From: Helicobacter sp. MIT 05-5294
GTDB taxonomy: Bacteria; Campylobacterota; Campylobacteria; Campylobacterales; Helicobacteraceae
Length of the DNA: 36,536 nt
Assembly (NCBI RefSeq): GCF_000765675.1
Contig: NZ_JRPA02000017.1
Span: 1 to 36,536 of the forward strand
Direction: 5' to 3'
The position numbers and the translations under genes are program-made. Below, piece by piece: positions 24,075 to 33,066 of the stretch. Within the stretch, counting starts at the first letter, position 1; each line of letters starts with the position of its first letter. A model generated the notes under the pieces. That model did no database searches. It was not told the origin of the DNA and saw nothing but the letters and a program-made list of their open reading frames with translations.

Positions 24075-24114
24075 TTTATTTTTACTCCTTTAGTGCGCAC
24101 GATTCCAAATTTCA

Positions 24115-24143
24115 AAATAGGCACAAAATCTTTGCGCCTATTT
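24115..24143 (-). terminator. Intrinsic terminator after asd
   Basis: Minus strand AAATAGGCGCAAAG-ATT-TTGTGCCTATTT: stem AAATAGGC/GCCTATTT with an inner CAAA/TTTG, 3 nt after the asd stop and followed by TTG. It separates the gyrA-flgR-asd group from the glycosyltransferase-like gene. Confidence 0.6.
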
Positions 24144-24145
24144 GC

Positions 24146-25174
24146 TTATTTTTCTTGCATTGCAATCCATTTTTGTGCGATTCTAACTGCATTAGTTGCC
24201 GCACCCACGCGGATTTGGTCTGCTACACACCAAAGATGTAGAATCTTTTTGTCATAGTTATCTGCGCGGATTCTACCTACATAAGTTTCGTCCTTGTCTG
24301 TTGCAACAATTGGCATAGGATAAGATTTTTCTTGTGGATTATCAATCAACACGACAGATTCAGCCTTACTTAGCACTTCTTGCGCTTCTTTTGCGCTCAC
24401 TTCTCTTTCAAATTTAATCGTGATTGCCTCACTATGACTTCTAAGAACCGGCACACGCACACAAGTCGCACTCACTTCAAAATCGCTGTGCATAATCTTA
24501 TTGGTTTCATTGACCATTTTCATTTCTTCCTTGGTGTAATCATTGCCCAAAAACACATCAATATGCGGAATCACATTAAGCGCGATTCTATGAGGAAACG
24601 CCTTAGGTTCGCAAGATTCAAGACTGAAATCAAAGAATTTTTGCATTTGCGTTACAAGCTCTTCCATTCCCTTTTTACCTGCACCCGAAACCGCTTGATA
24701 AGTGCTAACATCTACGCGCTTAATTCCAAAAGCCTTATGCAATGGCTCTAAAACCTGCACCATTTGGATTGTGGAACAATTTGGATTAGCGATAATTCCG
24801 GTTTTTTCCCACAAAGCAATGTCGTTAGGATTGACTTCAGGCACGACAAGCGGCACATCTTGTTGCATTCTAAAATGGCTTGTATTGTCAATCACGACTG
24901 CACCTGCTTTTGCCGCACTTGGAGCAAACTCGGCACTAATGCTTCCACCCGCAGAAAAGAAGGCAATTTCAATATTTTCTTCTTCAAAAACACTATGGGT
25001 TAGCTCTTTGACTTTGAGAGTTTCTCCACCAAACTCCACTTCACGCCCAACACTTCGCGCACTTGCTAATGGCACAATTTTATTAATGGGCAAATTACGC
25101 TCTCCTAAAACCCTAAAAATCTCTTCACCTACCGCGCCTGTCGCGCCCACAACTGCAATGTTAAATTTTCTCAT
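24146..25174 (-). CDS. asd: Aspartate-semialdehyde dehydrogenase
   Basis: 342 aa, full length. It reduces aspartyl phosphate to aspartate semialdehyde in the Lys/DAP, Met and Thr pathway. NADP loop GATGAVGEE (10-18), catalytic C133 in NPNCSTIQ, base H247 in RSHSEA, and SGAGKKG (163-169) for substrate. AAAGGAGG precedes the ATG. It directly follows flgR, 11 nt apart, the same order as in C. jejuni, so it is likely co-transcribed from gyrA. Confidence 0.96.
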   Translation of the reverse strand: MRKFNIAVVGATGAVGEEIFRVLGERNLPINKIVPLASARSVGREVEFGGETLKVKELTHSVFEEENIEIAFFSAGGSISAEFAPSAAKAGAVVIDNTSHFRMQQDVPLVVPEVNPNDIALWEKTGIIANPNCSTIQMVQVLEPLHKAFGIKRVDVSTYQAVSGAGKKGMEELVTQMQKFFDFSLESCEPKAFPHRIALNVIPHIDVFLGNDYTKEEMKMVNETNKIMHSDFEVSATCVRVPVLRSHSEAITIKFEREVSAKEAQEVLSKAESVVLIDNPQEKSYPMPIVATDKDETYVGRIRADNYDKKILHLWCVADQIRVGAATNAVRIAQKWIAMQEK

Positions 25175-25185
25175 TTTTCCTCCTT

Positions 25186-26508
25186 TTAAAGTTTGATATT
25201 ATAGCGTTCCATTTTGCTTAAAAGCAACTCTTTTTTGAATCCCAACAATTCTGCCGCGGTATCCACATCGGAATCACTCGCCTTTAAAGCCTCATAAATT
25301 AGCTCTTCTTCTAGGTTTGCGATTTTCTTTTTACCCCCACTTTCGCGCGAACTCAAGAATAAATCTTCCACCATAATTTCATCTCCCTCACACAGAATCG
25401 CGGCGCGTTCAATCACAGAAAGCAACTCACGAATATTACCGGGCCACCGATACGACAATAACTGCTCCTGCGCTCCTTTGCCCCAACATTTCTTGCCTAC
25501 GCCATATTGTTTATCCACCTGCTCTAGCTTCCATTCACACAAAGGAATAATCTCCTCCGTGCGCTCCCGCAAAGGTGGAATGTGGATTGGAATCGTTTGC
25601 AATCTAAAAAACAAATCCTCCCGAAACTCACCTTTTTGAATCTTTTTTTGAATATCGGCATTTGTCGCTGCAATGAAGCGAATATCCACTTTAATCGGCT
25701 TTGAGCTGCCCAAACGCACCACTTCTCTTTCTTGCAAAACGCGCAAAAGCTTCGCTTGTAAGCTTGCTGGCATTTCTCCTATTTCGTCTAAAAAAATGCT
25801 TCCGCCATTTGCCGCTTCAAACTTCCCTGCCCTCCCTTCTGTCGCGTCTGTAAAAGCTCCTTTTTCATAGCCAAATAGCTCGGATTCCAACAAATTATCT
25901 GGAATCGCAGCCATATTAAGCGCGACAAAAGGCGCATTCGCTCGTGGCGAATTTTGGTGGATATAGTTTGCAAACAATTCCTTACCCACTCCGCTTTCTC
26001 CAAGCAAAAGCACAGAAGCGGCTGTTTTAGCAGCTTTGTTAGCGAGTTTTAGCGCACCCTCTAATGCAGGAGAAGTCGCCATAAACTGCTTGTTGTTTTC
26101 ACTTTGCTCTTTTGATTTTTCGGCTTTTGTAGGTTTTTTGCTAACCTTCGCCATCACTTCTTGTGCTTTTTTAGCGCGATGAATCGCCTCGACTAAGGTT
26201 TCAATTTCAAAAGGCTTCGTCAAAAAATCTTTCACACCCAAACGAATAGAATCAATCGCCTTGCCCAAAGTCGCATTTCCTGTGATAATCAACGCCTCAT
26301 AGCGTCCATTTAGCACCTTTAAAAACTCCAAGCCGTCCATTTGTGGCATATTAATATCGGTAATAATTAAATCAATGCTATCATCAAGCTTTTTTAGCGC
26401 GTCTTTGGCACTCTTAAAGCTCACGACTTCAAACTCATCGTATTCCCCTAGCGCAATTTCAAGAGATTTTCGCATATTAATATCATCTTCTACAATAGCT
26501 AATTTCAT
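25186..26508 (-). CDS. flgR: Sigma-54 activator FlgR (NtrC-type response regulator)
   Basis: 440 aa from the ATG at 26508, with AAAGGAGTAAAG as ribosome site; the longer frame upstream is rejected. Receiver domain 1-118 with D9/D8, phosphorylation site D51 (ITDINMPQMDG) and K98. AAA+ domain about 143-370: Walker A GESGVGKE (170-177), sigma-54 contact loop GAFTDA (217-222; the usual form is GAFTGA), Walker B SIFLDE, and arginine-finger region. The tail from about 395 (EEELIYEALKASDSDVDTAA) has a Fis-like helix-turn-helix shape, whereas H. pylori FlgR lacks this domain. Partner kinase FlgS is not in the window. It activates RpoN-dependent middle flagellar genes; the flgP promoter at 7784 is an obvious target. 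Confidence 0.94.
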   Translation of the reverse strand: MKLAIVEDDINMRKSLEIALGEYDEFEVVSFKSAKDALKKLDDSIDLIITDINMPQMDGLEFLKVLNGRYEALIITGNATLGKAIDSIRLGVKDFLTKPFEIETLVEAIHRAKKAQEVMAKVSKKPTKAEKSKEQSENNKQFMATSPALEGALKLANKAAKTAASVLLLGESGVGKELFANYIHQNSPRANAPFVALNMAAIPDNLLESELFGYEKGAFTDATEGRAGKFEAANGGSIFLDEIGEMPASLQAKLLRVLQEREVVRLGSSKPIKVDIRFIAATNADIQKKIQKGEFREDLFFRLQTIPIHIPPLRERTEEIIPLCEWKLEQVDKQYGVGKKCWGKGAQEQLLSYRWPGNIRELLSVIERAAILCEGDEIMVEDLFLSSRESGGKKKIANLEEELIYEALKASDSDVDTAAELLGFKKELLLSKMERYNIKL

Positions 26509-26510
26509 CT

Positions 26511-27014
26511 TTACTCCTTTTTTGTGCTTTCTTTCTCTGAACTTTTCTCTAACTGCGAATCTTTCGGCGAGGTTTTCCAAGTTGGCTTCAAGGAATCCAC
26601 AAAAGAGGGATTCTTTGTTTGTTTCACTAATGCGTAAAGCGTTGCGATTCCACTTGCATATTCTAGTCTAATACGCGTGGGCGGAATCGCTAAGAAAGTC
26701 GTTGATTTGCCCCTCATACGACTTACTTCGCTATGGTCTTCCAAACGCACACCCCATTGAAAAAAGCATTCTAAAATCTTAATTTTATAATCATTAATGA
26801 GGACTTTCTCACTTTTTGCCTCGTGAGAAATCTCGCATTTTTTATAAGGATTCTTGGTTTGATTAAGAATCTTTGCACTCACCATAGCCGGAGAAAAATA
26901 ATATTTTTCATTTAAGACAATGCCATCTTTAACGGCAACCCTGTAAGAAAAAATATATTCTGAAGCTTCGCACAAAACCACAAAACACGCCAACCCTAGC
27001 AGAATCCTAAACAT
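26511..27014 (-). CDS. Conserved exported protein, HP0702-like
   Basis: 167 aa with a signal peptide (MFRILLGLACFVVLCEAS). The mature part is beta-rich (YIFSYRVAVKDGIVLNEKYY) with a Cys pair CEISHE...ILECFF, and a charged Lys/Ser/Glu tail. No named domain. It lies between gyrA (8 nt) and flgR (2 nt), exactly the place of HP0702 between gyrA (HP0701) and flgR (HP0703) in H. pylori. The flgR ribosome site is formed by its last codons. Function unknown; synteny with flgR hints at an envelope or motility role. Confidence 0.85.
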   Translation of the reverse strand: MFRILLGLACFVVLCEASEYIFSYRVAVKDGIVLNEKYYFSPAMVSAKILNQTKNPYKKCEISHEAKSEKVLINDYKIKILECFFQWGVRLEDHSEVSRMRGKSTTFLAIPPTRIRLEYASGIATLYALVKQTKNPSFVDSLKPTWKTSPKDSQLEKSSEKESTKKE

Positions 27015-27022
27015 TACCCCAA

Positions 27023-29509
27023 CTAATCCTCAAATAAATTTGCGGAATCCTCGCCCTCTTCGTTCTCTTCTACTTCTTTTTCTTCTTTAGGACAACGCGC
27101 AATAGAAACCACCTTATCATCATCAACATTTACGATAATTACGCCACTTGTCGCGCGTCCTGCCTTGCGAATGCTTTGCATATCTACACGAATCATTTTG
27201 CCACTACTTGTAAGCACCATTAAATCCATATTTTCATCTACATTAACAATGCCTACAAGTTTACCTGTCTTGCTCGTGAGCTTCATCGCAATCACACCTT
27301 TACCGCCGCGATTCGTAATTCTGTATTCATTCACTTCTGTGCGTTTTCCGATTCCTTTTTCGCTCACGCTTAAAATCTCTTCGTTTTCGTCCATAATCGC
27401 AGTCGCGCCAATCACATAGTCTTTTGGCATTTTAAACTTAATCGCCGTAACGCCACGCGCCACACGCCCAATCTCACGCACATTATCCACACCAAAGCGC
27501 ACACACATTCCCTCGTAAGTTACTACCAAAATCTCTTTAATGCTAGGGCTAATGATTTTTGCTGTAACTAGCTCATCATCTTCATCTAAGTTAATCGCTT
27601 TGACACCTACGCTTCGGATATTTTTAAACTCACTTAGATTGGTGCGTTTGATGATTCCATTCTTCGTAAAGAATGCGATGGACTTATCCTCATTGAAATC
27701 TTTTGTCGTAATGGTCGCCATAATCTTTTCATCAGCACTTAGATTAATCAGATTCACCACTGCTTTGCCAATAGCGGTGCGACTTGCTTCTGGGATTCTA
27801 TAAACTTTAAGCCAATAAAGTTGTCCTTTGTTGGTAATAAACATAATCGTATCGTGTGTATCAGAGACAAAGAAACTCTCAATAAAATCGTCCTCGTGGG
27901 TGTTCGCAGAAATTTTTCCTTTGCCCCCGCGATTTTGCTTCTCATAAGTGCGCACAGGCACACGCTTGACATAACCGCGATGGCTCATCGTTACTACCAC
28001 AGGCTCATTTGGAATCAAATCTTCCATATCAATATTTTCATAATCTTCTTCAATCGCTGTTCTTCGCTTGGTTGAAAATTTTTCTTTAGATTCTAGCAAT
28101 TCTGTTTTAATAATCGCATTCAGCTTCGCTTCGCTTTTTAGAATCTCACTCAAACGCGCAATCTCTTGGAGCAATTCCTGATATTCGTTTTCAATCTTAT
28201 CCCGCTCCAAGCCTGTAAGTCTTTGCAAACGCATATCTAAAATCGCTTGGGCTTGAATCTCGCTTAAACTAAATTGGCTTATTAATCCCTCTTTTGCGAC
28301 TTTTGGGTCGCTACTTGCACGGATTAACGCGACAATTTCATCAATGTTTTCTAGTGCGATTCTTAAACCCTCCAAAATATGCGCACGCGCCTTTGCTTTC
28401 TCTAATTCAAAGATTGTCCGCCGAATCACAACACTTTTGCGATGAGAAATAAAAAGCTCTAGTAACTCTAAAAGTGAAAAAATCTTGGGTTCTTTATTGT
28501 GAATCGCAAGTAAAATAATCCCAAAAGTAGATTCCATTGGTGTAGATTTAAACAAGTGATTTAATACAATCTCACTCATCGCCTCACGCTTTAACTCCAC
28601 GACAACACGGATTCCATCACGGTCGGATTCATCGCGCACTTCAGAGATTCCCTCAATCACTTTATCTTTGGCAAGTTCGGCGATTTGCTCTACAAGACGC
28701 GCTTTATTGACTTGATAAGGAATCTCATCAATGACGATAATATCTTTGGTTTTGGTTTTTTCAATATGCGTTTTCGCCCGAATCTTAATGCGTCCGCGTC
28801 CGCTCTCATACGCCTCGCGGATTCCGCTTTTGCCATAGATGATTCCACCGGTTGGGAAATCTGGTCCTTGCACAAAAGGCAAAATATCATCTAGCTGCGC
28901 TTGTGGATTGTCAATGAGATAAATCAAAGCATCAATCACCTCATCTGTGCGGTGCGGTGGGATATTTGTCGCCATTCCAACTGCGATTCCATTAGAACCA
29001 TTAATCAGCAGGTTTGGAAGCCGACTAGGCAAAATATCTGGCTCTTGCAAAGTATCATCATAGTTTGGGAGGAAATCCACAGTGTCTTTGTCAATATCAC
29101 GCAATAATTCTTCTGCGGCTTGTGTCATTCGCGCTTCGGTATAACGCATCGCCGCCGCGCTATCGCCATCTATACTTCCGAAGTTTCCTTGTCCATCGAC
29201 AAGTTCTAGTCGCATAGAGAAGTCTTGTGCCATTCTTACCAATGCGTCATAAACTGCAGTATCGCCATGTGGGTGGTATTTACCAATCACATCACCCACG
29301 ATTCTCGCGCTTTTCTTATAAGCAACTCTTGAAGTAACACCTAACTCATACATCGCATACAGAATCCTACGATGAACAGGCTTCAATCCATCGCGTGCGT
29401 CAGGCAATGCACGCCCTACAATAACACTCATAGAGTAGTCCAAATAACTTTCTTTGATAGAATCCTCTATATTAACATTTTGAATATCTTGATTAAGTAA
29501 GTCTGACAT
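27023..29509 (-). CDS. gyrA: DNA gyrase subunit A
   Basis: 828 aa. N-terminal breakage-reunion domain with catalytic Y123 ([10 protein letters not shown]), winged-helix region [19 protein letters not shown], and a C-terminal beta-pinwheel containing the GyrA box ([10 protein letters not shown]) required for DNA wrapping. At the quinolone-determining positions the residues are T84 and D88 (equivalent to E. coli 83 and 87), the wild type of this phylum. The acidic tail [13 protein letters not shown] is normal. First gene of the gyrA-HP0702-flgR-asd group. Start with AAGGCAAGGA just upstream. Confidence 0.98.
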   Translation of the reverse strand: MSDLLNQDIQNVNIEDSIKESYLDYSMSVIVGRALPDARDGLKPVHRRILYAMYELGVTSRVAYKKSARIVGDVIGKYHPHGDTAVYDALVRMAQDFSMRLELVDGQGNFGSIDGDSAAAMRYTEARMTQAAEELLRDIDKDTVDFLPNYDDTLQEPDILPSRLPNLLINGSNGIAVGMATNIPPHRTDEVIDALIYLIDNPQAQLDDILPFVQGPDFPTGGIIYGKSGIREAYESGRGRIKIRAKTHIEKTKTKDIIVIDEIPYQVNKARLVEQIAELAKDKVIEGISEVRDESDRDGIRVVVELKREAMSEIVLNHLFKSTPMESTFGIILLAIHNKEPKIFSLLELLELFISHRKSVVIRRTIFELEKAKARAHILEGLRIALENIDEIVALIRASSDPKVAKEGLISQFSLSEIQAQAILDMRLQRLTGLERDKIENEYQELLQEIARLSEILKSEAKLNAIIKTELLESKEKFSTKRRTAIEEDYENIDMEDLIPNEPVVVTMSHRGYVKRVPVRTYEKQNRGGKGKISANTHEDDFIESFFVSDTHDTIMFITNKGQLYWLKVYRIPEASRTAIGKAVVNLINLSADEKIMATITTKDFNEDKSIAFFTKNGIIKRTNLSEFKNIRSVGVKAINLDEDDELVTAKIISPSIKEILVVTYEGMCVRFGVDNVREIGRVARGVTAIKFKMPKDYVIGATAIMDENEEILSVSEKGIGKRTEVNEYRITNRGGKGVIAMKLTSKTGKLVGIVNVDENMDLMVLTSSGKMIRVDMQSIRKAGRATSGVIIVNVDDDKVVSIARCPKEEKEVEENEEGEDSANLFED

Positions 29510-29546
29510 TCCTTGCCTTTTTGATAAAATACGAAACTTTCGCGCG

Positions 29547-29552
29547 ATTCTA
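29547..29552 (-). promoter_or_regulatory. -10 box for gyrA
   Basis: Minus strand GGTAGAATCG, 38 nt before the gyrA ATG, in the spacer behind the frameshifted exporter gene. No clear -35. Confidence 0.3.
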
Positions 29553-29574
29553 CCTTTATTTTACTTTAATCTTG

Positions 29575-30232
29575 CTAAGCTAAAGAATGCTTCAAATAAT
29601 AAGCTCCAAAGATTCCAATAAGCATTAAGATACTATCGCTTAGGATTCCAATAAGGTTTTGGTATTTTTAAGAAAATCGCCTTTTGCATTAAGATAGCAT
29701 AAGTGATGAGGATAGAAAAATCAAGCAAAATCCATACAAACACCAAAATGCTTAAGCTTATAAAAATAGAATCACTTATGTGGATAAACTGCGGAAAAAA
29801 TGCCACGAAAAATATAATATCTTTAGGGTTGCCAATAGCAATCCCAAAACCCTCTAAAAAACTAGCAAGAAAGGCTTTTTGAACATTGTCTTTATTAGGC
29901 TGGAGTGGTTGTAAACCTGATTCTTTAGAGGAATTACCTTGATAGTTTTTCAAGGTTTGATAAAGAGAGCTAATCCCTAAATAAAAGACAAATGCACAAC
30001 CTAAAAGGCTAATCATAGATAATATACTAGGAGAAATTTCAAATACGCCCAAAATCACAGCGACAGCGAATGTAAGTAAAATCAAAGAAGCAAAGTTTGT
30101 CCCGATGATTGTAAAAAATGCAGTTTTAAATCCATAGAGCAAAGCTTGTCGTATGATGAGTGCCACCACAGGACCAGGAGTAACAATCAACGAAAACACA
30201 GCTAGGATATAGGCGGATAAAATTTCAATCAT
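29575..30232 (-). pseudogene. LysE/RhtB-type amino-acid exporter, frameshifted near the C-terminus
   Basis: The frame from 30232 encodes a LysE-family exporter: MIEILSAYILAVFSLIVTPGP, the TPGP motif, a second helix with GTNFASLILLTF, and FGIAIGNPKDIIFFVAFFP. It stops early at 29633 with the odd tail PKPYWNPKR. The missing last transmembrane segment is present in the next frame (LIGILSDSILMLIGIFGAYY...SLA, ending at 29575). Removing one A from the run TTAAAAATACC restores the full 218-aa reading. So it is a +1 frameshift in an A5 tract, either a real inactivation or a sequencing error. The intact form would export amino acids or homoserine-like metabolites. Confidence 0.75.
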
Positions 30233-30371
30233 TTAGGATTCCTTTTGAAAGATTCTTAAAGGGCATTGTGAAAGTATAAAGTGTCTTTAGCATAAAATCC
30301 TAAAAATTTTCACTTGTTGTCATTACTCTCCTTGTCTCTAAAATCACCCCACAACCAAAGATTCCATATCT

Positions 30372-30905
30372 TTATAGGGCACTGCCTTTTGTGGGAATAG
30401 AATATTTGCTCATATCAATGCCCTCTAGCTCAAGTAGCTTGATTTTATTATAGATTCCTCCACCATAACCCGTAAGACTGCCATTACTACCGACAACCCG
30501 ATGACAAGGGATAATAATGCAAATCGGATTCCAGCCCACAGCTCCGCCAACTGCTTGAGTGGACATTTTCTTGATGCCACGCTTTTTGGCGATTGCAAAA
30601 GCAATATCTTGATAAGTTACAACCCCTCCATAAGGGATTCTTAGCAACTCTTCTATGATTTCTTGCCTAAAGGGCGTGATGTCATCTCTACTATACTTTG
30701 GAATCCAATTTGGATTTTTACCCCGAAAGTAAATATCTAGCCATTCTATCGTCTCATCAAAGATAGGTAAATCCCGCTCTTGTCCTTCTGCAATATATCT
30801 ACCATAGTCTTTGCCGTCTTTAAAACACACGGCACTTAAAGATTCACCATCAGAACTTAAGGTAATTTCTCCTAAAGGCGATTGATATTTTGTGATGTAT
30901 GGCAT
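30372..30905 (-). CDS. ogt: Methylated-DNA--protein-cysteine methyltransferase
   Basis: 177 aa from the ATG at 30905 (MPYITKYQSPLGEITLSSDG), preferred over a GTG 13 codons upstream because the family begins here. The active-site motif IPCHRVVGSNGSLTGYGGG has the acceptor Cys at 134, and the DNA-binding RIPYGGVVTYQDIA and AVGGAVGWNP helices are in place. It removes O6-alkyl groups from guanine in a suicide reaction. Own extended -10 promoter upstream. The gap 30233-30371 before the exporter gene shows no feature. Confidence 0.94.
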   Translation of the reverse strand: MPYITKYQSPLGEITLSSDGESLSAVCFKDGKDYGRYIAEGQERDLPIFDETIEWLDIYFRGKNPNWIPKYSRDDITPFRQEIIEELLRIPYGGVVTYQDIAFAIAKKRGIKKMSTQAVGGAVGWNPICIIIPCHRVVGSNGSLTGYGGGIYNKIKLLELEGIDMSKYSIPTKGSAL

Positions 30906-31000
30906 TTGCACCCCATTTTCATAGATTTTTAAAGCAAGTTTCACATCAAAAGTCGCTCCAAATCCAATGCTATAAGCCTTAAATTCTCTTTACTATGCTT

Positions 31001-31009
31001 ATTATAGCA
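31001..31009 (-). promoter_or_regulatory. Extended -10 promoter for ogt
   Basis: Minus strand TGCTATAATAAGC, a perfect extended -10, about 95 nt before the ATG. The surrounding TATGCTTATTATAGCATA is a short palindrome and could be an operator. Confidence 0.5.
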
Positions 31010-31063
31010 TAGAATCCCGGCCAAAACATTTAAGCCTATTTTGCATAATGCAACCCCCGCCCC

Positions 31064-31093
31064 TTGAAATTGTTTTTTTTTTTTTGATACAAT
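31064..31093 (+). promoter_or_regulatory. Promoter with T13 tract in the spacer
   Basis: TTGAAA (31064-31069) and TACAAT (31088-31093) are 18 nt apart, and 13 of the spacer bases are a T run (31073-31085). Changes in tract length would alter -35/-10 spacing, the known way to vary expression by slippage. It lies 28 nt before the LysE-type gene. Confidence 0.6.
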
Positions 31094-31121
31094 ACACTCC
31101 AAAAGTCTAGGGGGCTGGCAA

Positions 31122-31715
31122 ATGAGCCTTGAAACCTTTCTTTCGTTTCTTATCTATTCAAGCATTACCGCCACGACACCGGGTCCGAATAATATCCTTG
31201 CCCTAAATAGTGTTGTAAATTATGGTTATAGAGAGAGCAAAAAGCTTATTTTAGGAATCTACGCGGGCTTTGCGTCTATTATGATTCTGTGTGGGTTTGG
31301 CTGTAATGTTTTGATTGAACTTTTGCCCGATGTCTTGGGGGTTTTAAAGATTTTGGGTGTGGGGTATGTGCTTTATCTTGCCTACAAAGTCGGCATTAGC
31401 AAACCCCAAAACCTCGAAAAAACGCACAATCAGAGGCTCGGGTTTTTCAACGCCTTTTTCTTGCAGTTTGTGAATGTCAAAATCATTTTATATGGAATTA
31501 CTATACATATTTCCTTTGTTTTACCCTATTATCAAAGCCTTTTTTATACAAGTGCATTTATCTTGCTTTCTATTATCATTGGATTTATGGGAATCTTTTT
31601 GTGGGCGATAGCCGGTGCTATGCTCAAGGCTTTTTTAATCAAACATTATAAAGCCGCAAATTTGACAATGGCAGCTTTGCTTGTCTTAAGCGCGGTGCAG
31701 ATTCTTTTAGGATAA
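31122..31715 (+). CDS. LysE/RhtB-family amino-acid exporter
   Basis: 197 aa, six predicted membrane helices. The start ITATTPGPNNILALNSVVNYG is the RhtB/LysE signature (TPGP), followed by LKILGVGYVLYLAYK and FFLQFVNVKIILYGI (the family block F-x-N-P-K appears as F-V-N-V-K). It likely exports an amino acid or related metabolite. The start ATG is preceded by AGGGGGCTGG. It ends one base before the convergent ClbS-like gene. It differs clearly from the frameshifted exporter at 29575, so this is not a simple duplication. Confidence 0.88.
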   Translation: MSLETFLSFLIYSSITATTPGPNNILALNSVVNYGYRESKKLILGIYAGFASIMILCGFGCNVLIELLPDVLGVLKILGVGYVLYLAYKVGISKPQNLEKTHNQRLGFFNAFFLQFVNVKIILYGITIHISFVLPYYQSLFYTSAFILLSIIIGFMGIFLWAIAGAMLKAFLIKHYKAANLTMAALLVLSAVQILLG

Positions 31716-32228
31716 TCATTTGTGTGATTTTAAGGCTTTTTTAATTGTCTTTATTGCCCAATCATAATGGCTCGAGGTCGCACTCACACAATAGCTCCCA
31801 AGACTCGTTGTGCCACACCAAGCATAATGCTTTTTCACAAACAGCTCATTTTCTGGGAGTTTTTCTATCATTTCTATACAATCATGATGACTTTTGTGCA
31901 ACATTGTCTTTGCGTCATCTAAAGATGTCTTTTGGTGTTTGTGCCATATTTCTTGGTTCATTTTAGGATAAGTCCTAAAATTATAAGGTGCAGGCAAAAA
32001 AGGCACAAAATCAGTCGTTTTGCTAAGGTTTGTTTGCACAAAATGAAGTAGCAACTTTTGCCATTCAAGCAAATGCACAAGAATATCTCGCAAAGTCTTG
32101 TCTCGCTCATTATAATCAAACTTTGCAGTTTGCCGTGCATCAGGCATAGAATCAATGAGCATAAAGAGCTGTTCAAAATGTGCTTGGCTTTGGCACAATA
32201 GGTCGGTTTTGGTATTGGGGCAGGGCAT
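31716..32228 (-). CDS. ClbS/DfsB-family (DUF1706) protein
   Basis: 170 aa, all-helical. Segments YNERDKTLRDILVHLLEWQK, LLLHFVQTN, FLPAPYNFRTYPKMNQEIW and SATSSHYDWAIKTIKKALKS match the ClbS/DfsB four-helix DinB-like family. ClbS protects its host from the genotoxin colibactin by hydrolysing the cyclopropane warhead, but most relatives have no tested role. AAAGGAGACTT precedes the ATG and a TATAAT box lies 38 nt upstream. It sits among detoxification-type genes (ogt, exporters, acetyltransferase). Confidence 0.8.
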   Translation of the reverse strand: MPCPNTKTDLLCQSQAHFEQLFMLIDSMPDARQTAKFDYNERDKTLRDILVHLLEWQKLLLHFVQTNLSKTTDFVPFLPAPYNFRTYPKMNQEIWHKHQKTSLDDAKTMLHKSHHDCIEMIEKLPENELFVKKHYAWCGTTSLGSYCVSATSSHYDWAIKTIKKALKSHK

Positions 32229-32265
32229 AAGTCTCCTTTTTGTGAATATGGTGTGGTTTTGGAAA

Positions 32266-32271
32266 ATTATA
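32266..32271 (-). promoter_or_regulatory. TATAAT box for the ClbS-like gene
   Basis: Minus strand ATATTATTATAATTTTCC, perfect TATAAT, about 38 nt before the ATG. Confidence 0.4.
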
Positions 32272-32370
32272 ATAATATATCGCGTATTTCTTAATGTCTC
32301 TTATCTTTTCAAGATTCGCCACAAGGTCGGCAAATCAAGTAGATTAGCTGTTTGAATATTTTAGCAAAAA

Positions 32371-32808
32371 TTATAATACTTTTGTAAAACAAATAATTCT
32401 ATTTACTTCTGTAAAATTCATAGATTTATGAAAATAAAAACTATCCATGTTATCTATTGCACAATCACTTGCAAATTCTTTGCAACCCTTATCTTTTGCC
32501 CATACCTCACATGCTGCCAATAGTTCTTTAGCGTAACCTTTATTACGGAAACCTTCTTTGACAAAAATTCCTTCCAAATAACCAACTGGAGTTGTTTTTG
32601 TGCCTTCTACATAATCATATCGCAGCGAACATTGCGCAAAGCCAACAGGCTCATCGTTTGCAAATTTTAAGAAGAATTGATAATTTTCCTTTGCAATAGT
32701 CTCGGAAAATTCATGGAATAATGTATCAACAGAACAATCCCATATTAATGCCGCCAAATTTGCTAATACTACTAAATCGTTTTTTTCTGCCTTTCGTATC
32801 ATCATCAT
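32371..32808 (-). CDS. GNAT acetyltransferase, aminoglycoside 6'-N-acetyltransferase-like
   Basis: 145 aa. The acetyl-CoA motif is YLEGIFVKEGFRNKGYAKEL, followed by CEVWAKDKGCKEFASDCAID, NMDSFYFHKSMNFTEVNRI and a final CFTKVL. This order of motifs (RYDYV, PVGYLEGIFV, GC-EFASD-A-DN, FHKSMNF-E-NRI) is that of AAC(6')-I enzymes, whose usual length is also about 145 aa. It may acetylate the 6'-amino group of aminoglycosides such as kanamycin or tobramycin; a different native substrate cannot be excluded. AAGGAGATGA precedes the start, with two further in-frame ATG codons. No mobile element is beside it. Confidence 0.78.
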   Translation of the reverse strand: MMMIRKAEKNDLVVLANLAALIWDCSVDTLFHEFSETIAKENYQFFLKFANDEPVGFAQCSLRYDYVEGTKTTPVGYLEGIFVKEGFRNKGYAKELLAACEVWAKDKGCKEFASDCAIDNMDSFYFHKSMNFTEVNRIICFTKVL

Positions 32809-32862
32809 TCATCTCCTTGTTACAATTGCACTTTAATCACATAAATTCTCAACCAATAGTTG

Positions 32863-33066
32863 TTAATCATGGAATCCAAAAATTTTCGAACGTGGAATAT
32901 TCGATAAACACACAATCTTTTGATTGGGCTTCTTATAAATATGTCCCTCTTTAAGCCGCTCACTTAGCCACACTCGCTTTGCCTCAATACCTTCGTGAAT
33001 CTTTTGGGGCGAATGATGCAACACAAATACTCGTTCGCGAGATTTTGTGGGGTGAGGGGGAGTAGG
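32863..33066 (-). pseudogene. Start-less coding remnant upstream of the acetyltransferase
   Basis: An open minus-strand frame of 68 codons with protein-like content (SRERVFVLHHSPQKIHEGIE, AKRVWLSERLKEGHIYKKPN, IVCLSNIPRSKIFGFHD) and no ATG. It begins directly after, and in frame with, the stop codon of the Panacea gene; GTG or TTG codons around 33023 are possible weak starts. It is most easily read as the surviving end of a gene cut by insertion of the defence island. Family not recognised. Confidence 0.35.

Noticed and set aside
29241-29300. Quinolone-resistance change in gyrA
   Set aside because: Codons at the two key positions give T84 and D88, the normal residues of this phylum.
32229-32370. 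Short coding-like pieces (for example ANLLDLPTLWRILKR) on the minus strand
   Set aside because: Less than 20 codons, several frames interrupted by stops, and overlapping the promoter of the ClbS-like gene.
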